Assembly: GCA_913056375.1 (NCBI GenBank)
Contig: CAJXNF010000191.1
Location: 1-6,002 of the forward strand
DNA length: 6,002 nt
Direction of reading: 5' to 3'
Source: an uncultured Pseudomonadota bacterium
GTDB taxonomy: Bacteria; SAR324; NAC60-12
The first letter of the stretch is position 1; every line of letters starts with the position of its first letter. The notes under the pieces were generated by a model. The model was not told the origin of the DNA. It saw nothing but the letters and a program-made list of their open reading frames with translations, and ran no database searches. Positions 5,426-6,002 of the stretch are shown in pieces. A program made the position numbers and the translations under genes.

Positions 5426-6002
5426 ATGGAAGCCTCACGAAAGTCAATTTGGGGTTGGGCACTATATGATTGGGCTAACTCCGTGTTTGCTACTACTGTG
5501 ATCGCGGGGTTCTTTCCTATCTTTTTTAAGCAATTTTGGAGTGCGGGAGCAGATGTCAGTGTCAGTACAGCTCAGCTTGGTTTTGCGAATTCTTTATCTA
5601 GCTTACTGATTGCTCTGACTGCTCCCATTCTCGGGGCAATTGCTGATCGCGGTCGCCTGAAGAAACCATTGCTCGCAGTGTTCACCTATCTCGGGGTGTT
5701 CATGAGTGCGGGGCTTTATTTTATTGAGCAGGGTCAGTGGGAATGGGCGGTATTGGTTTACGTTTTGGGCTCTTTGGGATTTGCCGGTGGGAACATCTTT
5801 TATGATGCGATGCTCGCAGATCTAGTACCGGATGATCAGCTCGACCGTATTTCAAGCTTTGGCTATGCCCTCGGCTATCTAGGTGGTGGACTCCTTTTTC
5901 TGATCAACGTCTTAATGACACTGCAACCCGATTGGTTTGGATTAGCAGGTCCTGCAGAAGCGGTGAGGCTGTCTTTTCTAACAGTAGCCGTGTGGTGGGG
6001 TG
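5426..6002 (+). CDS. MFS transporter, Atg22/UMF1-like, N-terminal part (cut by the right window edge)
   Basis: The frame is open from ATG 5426 to the window edge (192 full codons); the nearest upstream in-frame stop is TAA at 5399-5401, with no other ATG, GTG or TTG between. The protein begins with the hallmark WGWALYDWANSVFATTVIAGFFPIFF in helix 1, diagnostic of the Atg22-like UMF1 branch of the major facilitator superfamily. It continues with the MFS motif A equivalent GAIADRGRLKK at 70-80 and hydrophobic helices near 82-100 and 106-126. The family segment YDAMLADLVPDDQLDRISSFGYALGYLGGG lies at 126-155. It is an inner-membrane transporter. Yeast Atg22 exports amino acids from the vacuole, but bacterial substrates are mostly unknown, so none is assigned. 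No clear Shine-Dalgarno precedes the start, which may mean translation depends on the upstream peroxidase transcript. Confidence 0.9.
   Translation, partial: MEASRKSIWGWALYDWANSVFATTVIAGFFPIFFKQFWSAGADVSVSTAQLGFANSLSSLLIALTAPILGAIADRGRLKKPLLAVFTYLGVFMSAGLYFIEQGQWEWAVLVYVLGSLGFAGGNIFYDAMLADLVPDDQLDRISSFGYALGYLGGGLLFLINVLMTLQPDWFGLAGPAEAVRLSFLTVAVWWG

Overview
The window looks like ordinary chromosomal DNA of a Gram-negative bacterium. It encodes a lipoprotein with an outer-membrane-type sorting residue, an exported glutathione peroxidase, YajQ, and a six-domain ribosomal protein S1. Base composition is moderate, by eye somewhat under 50% GC. RF2 carries the longer SYVLHPYQMVKDHRTG stretch where E. 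coli has a shorter sequence. S1 has a long acidic tail and is only moderately close to the gammaproteobacterial protein. Together these suggest a proteobacterium outside the enterics, perhaps a deltaproteobacterial or SAR324-like lineage. This placement is a low-confidence inference, made without any database search.

Layout: positions 1-1051 hold a leftward two-gene unit. An unrecognised lipoprotein comes first and overlaps, by an ATGA junction, a HAD-family phosphatase that runs off the left edge. A divergent intergenic region (1052-1214) carries a candidate rightward sigma70-type promoter. Next is prfB (release factor 2), which is split into a 24-codon leader frame and a 343-codon main frame. 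The two are joined by the classic programmed +1 frameshift at CTT TGA. yajQ follows after 26 bp. A well-formed promoter immediately after the yajQ stop drives a leader of about 120 nt with foldable hairpins, and then rpsA (ribosomal protein S1, GTG start). A 12-bp hairpin with a UNCG-type loop follows rpsA. The right part holds an exported thiol glutathione peroxidase and the first 192 codons of an Atg22/UMF1-type MFS transporter, cut by the right edge.

Functionally the centre is a translation cluster: RF2 terminates at UGA/UAA, S1 brings mRNA to the 30S subunit, and YajQ is a nucleotide-binding protein of the UPF0234 family. Two feedback controls are visible or plausible. RF2 autoregulates through its in-frame UGA, which is well established for this motif. 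S1 may control its own mRNA through a leader whose loop can pair with the Shine-Dalgarno sequence, which is inference. I see no mobile element, CRISPR array, tRNA or rRNA, and no evidence for a wholly new system. The most interesting points are the variant RF2 frameshift site and the rpsA leader.
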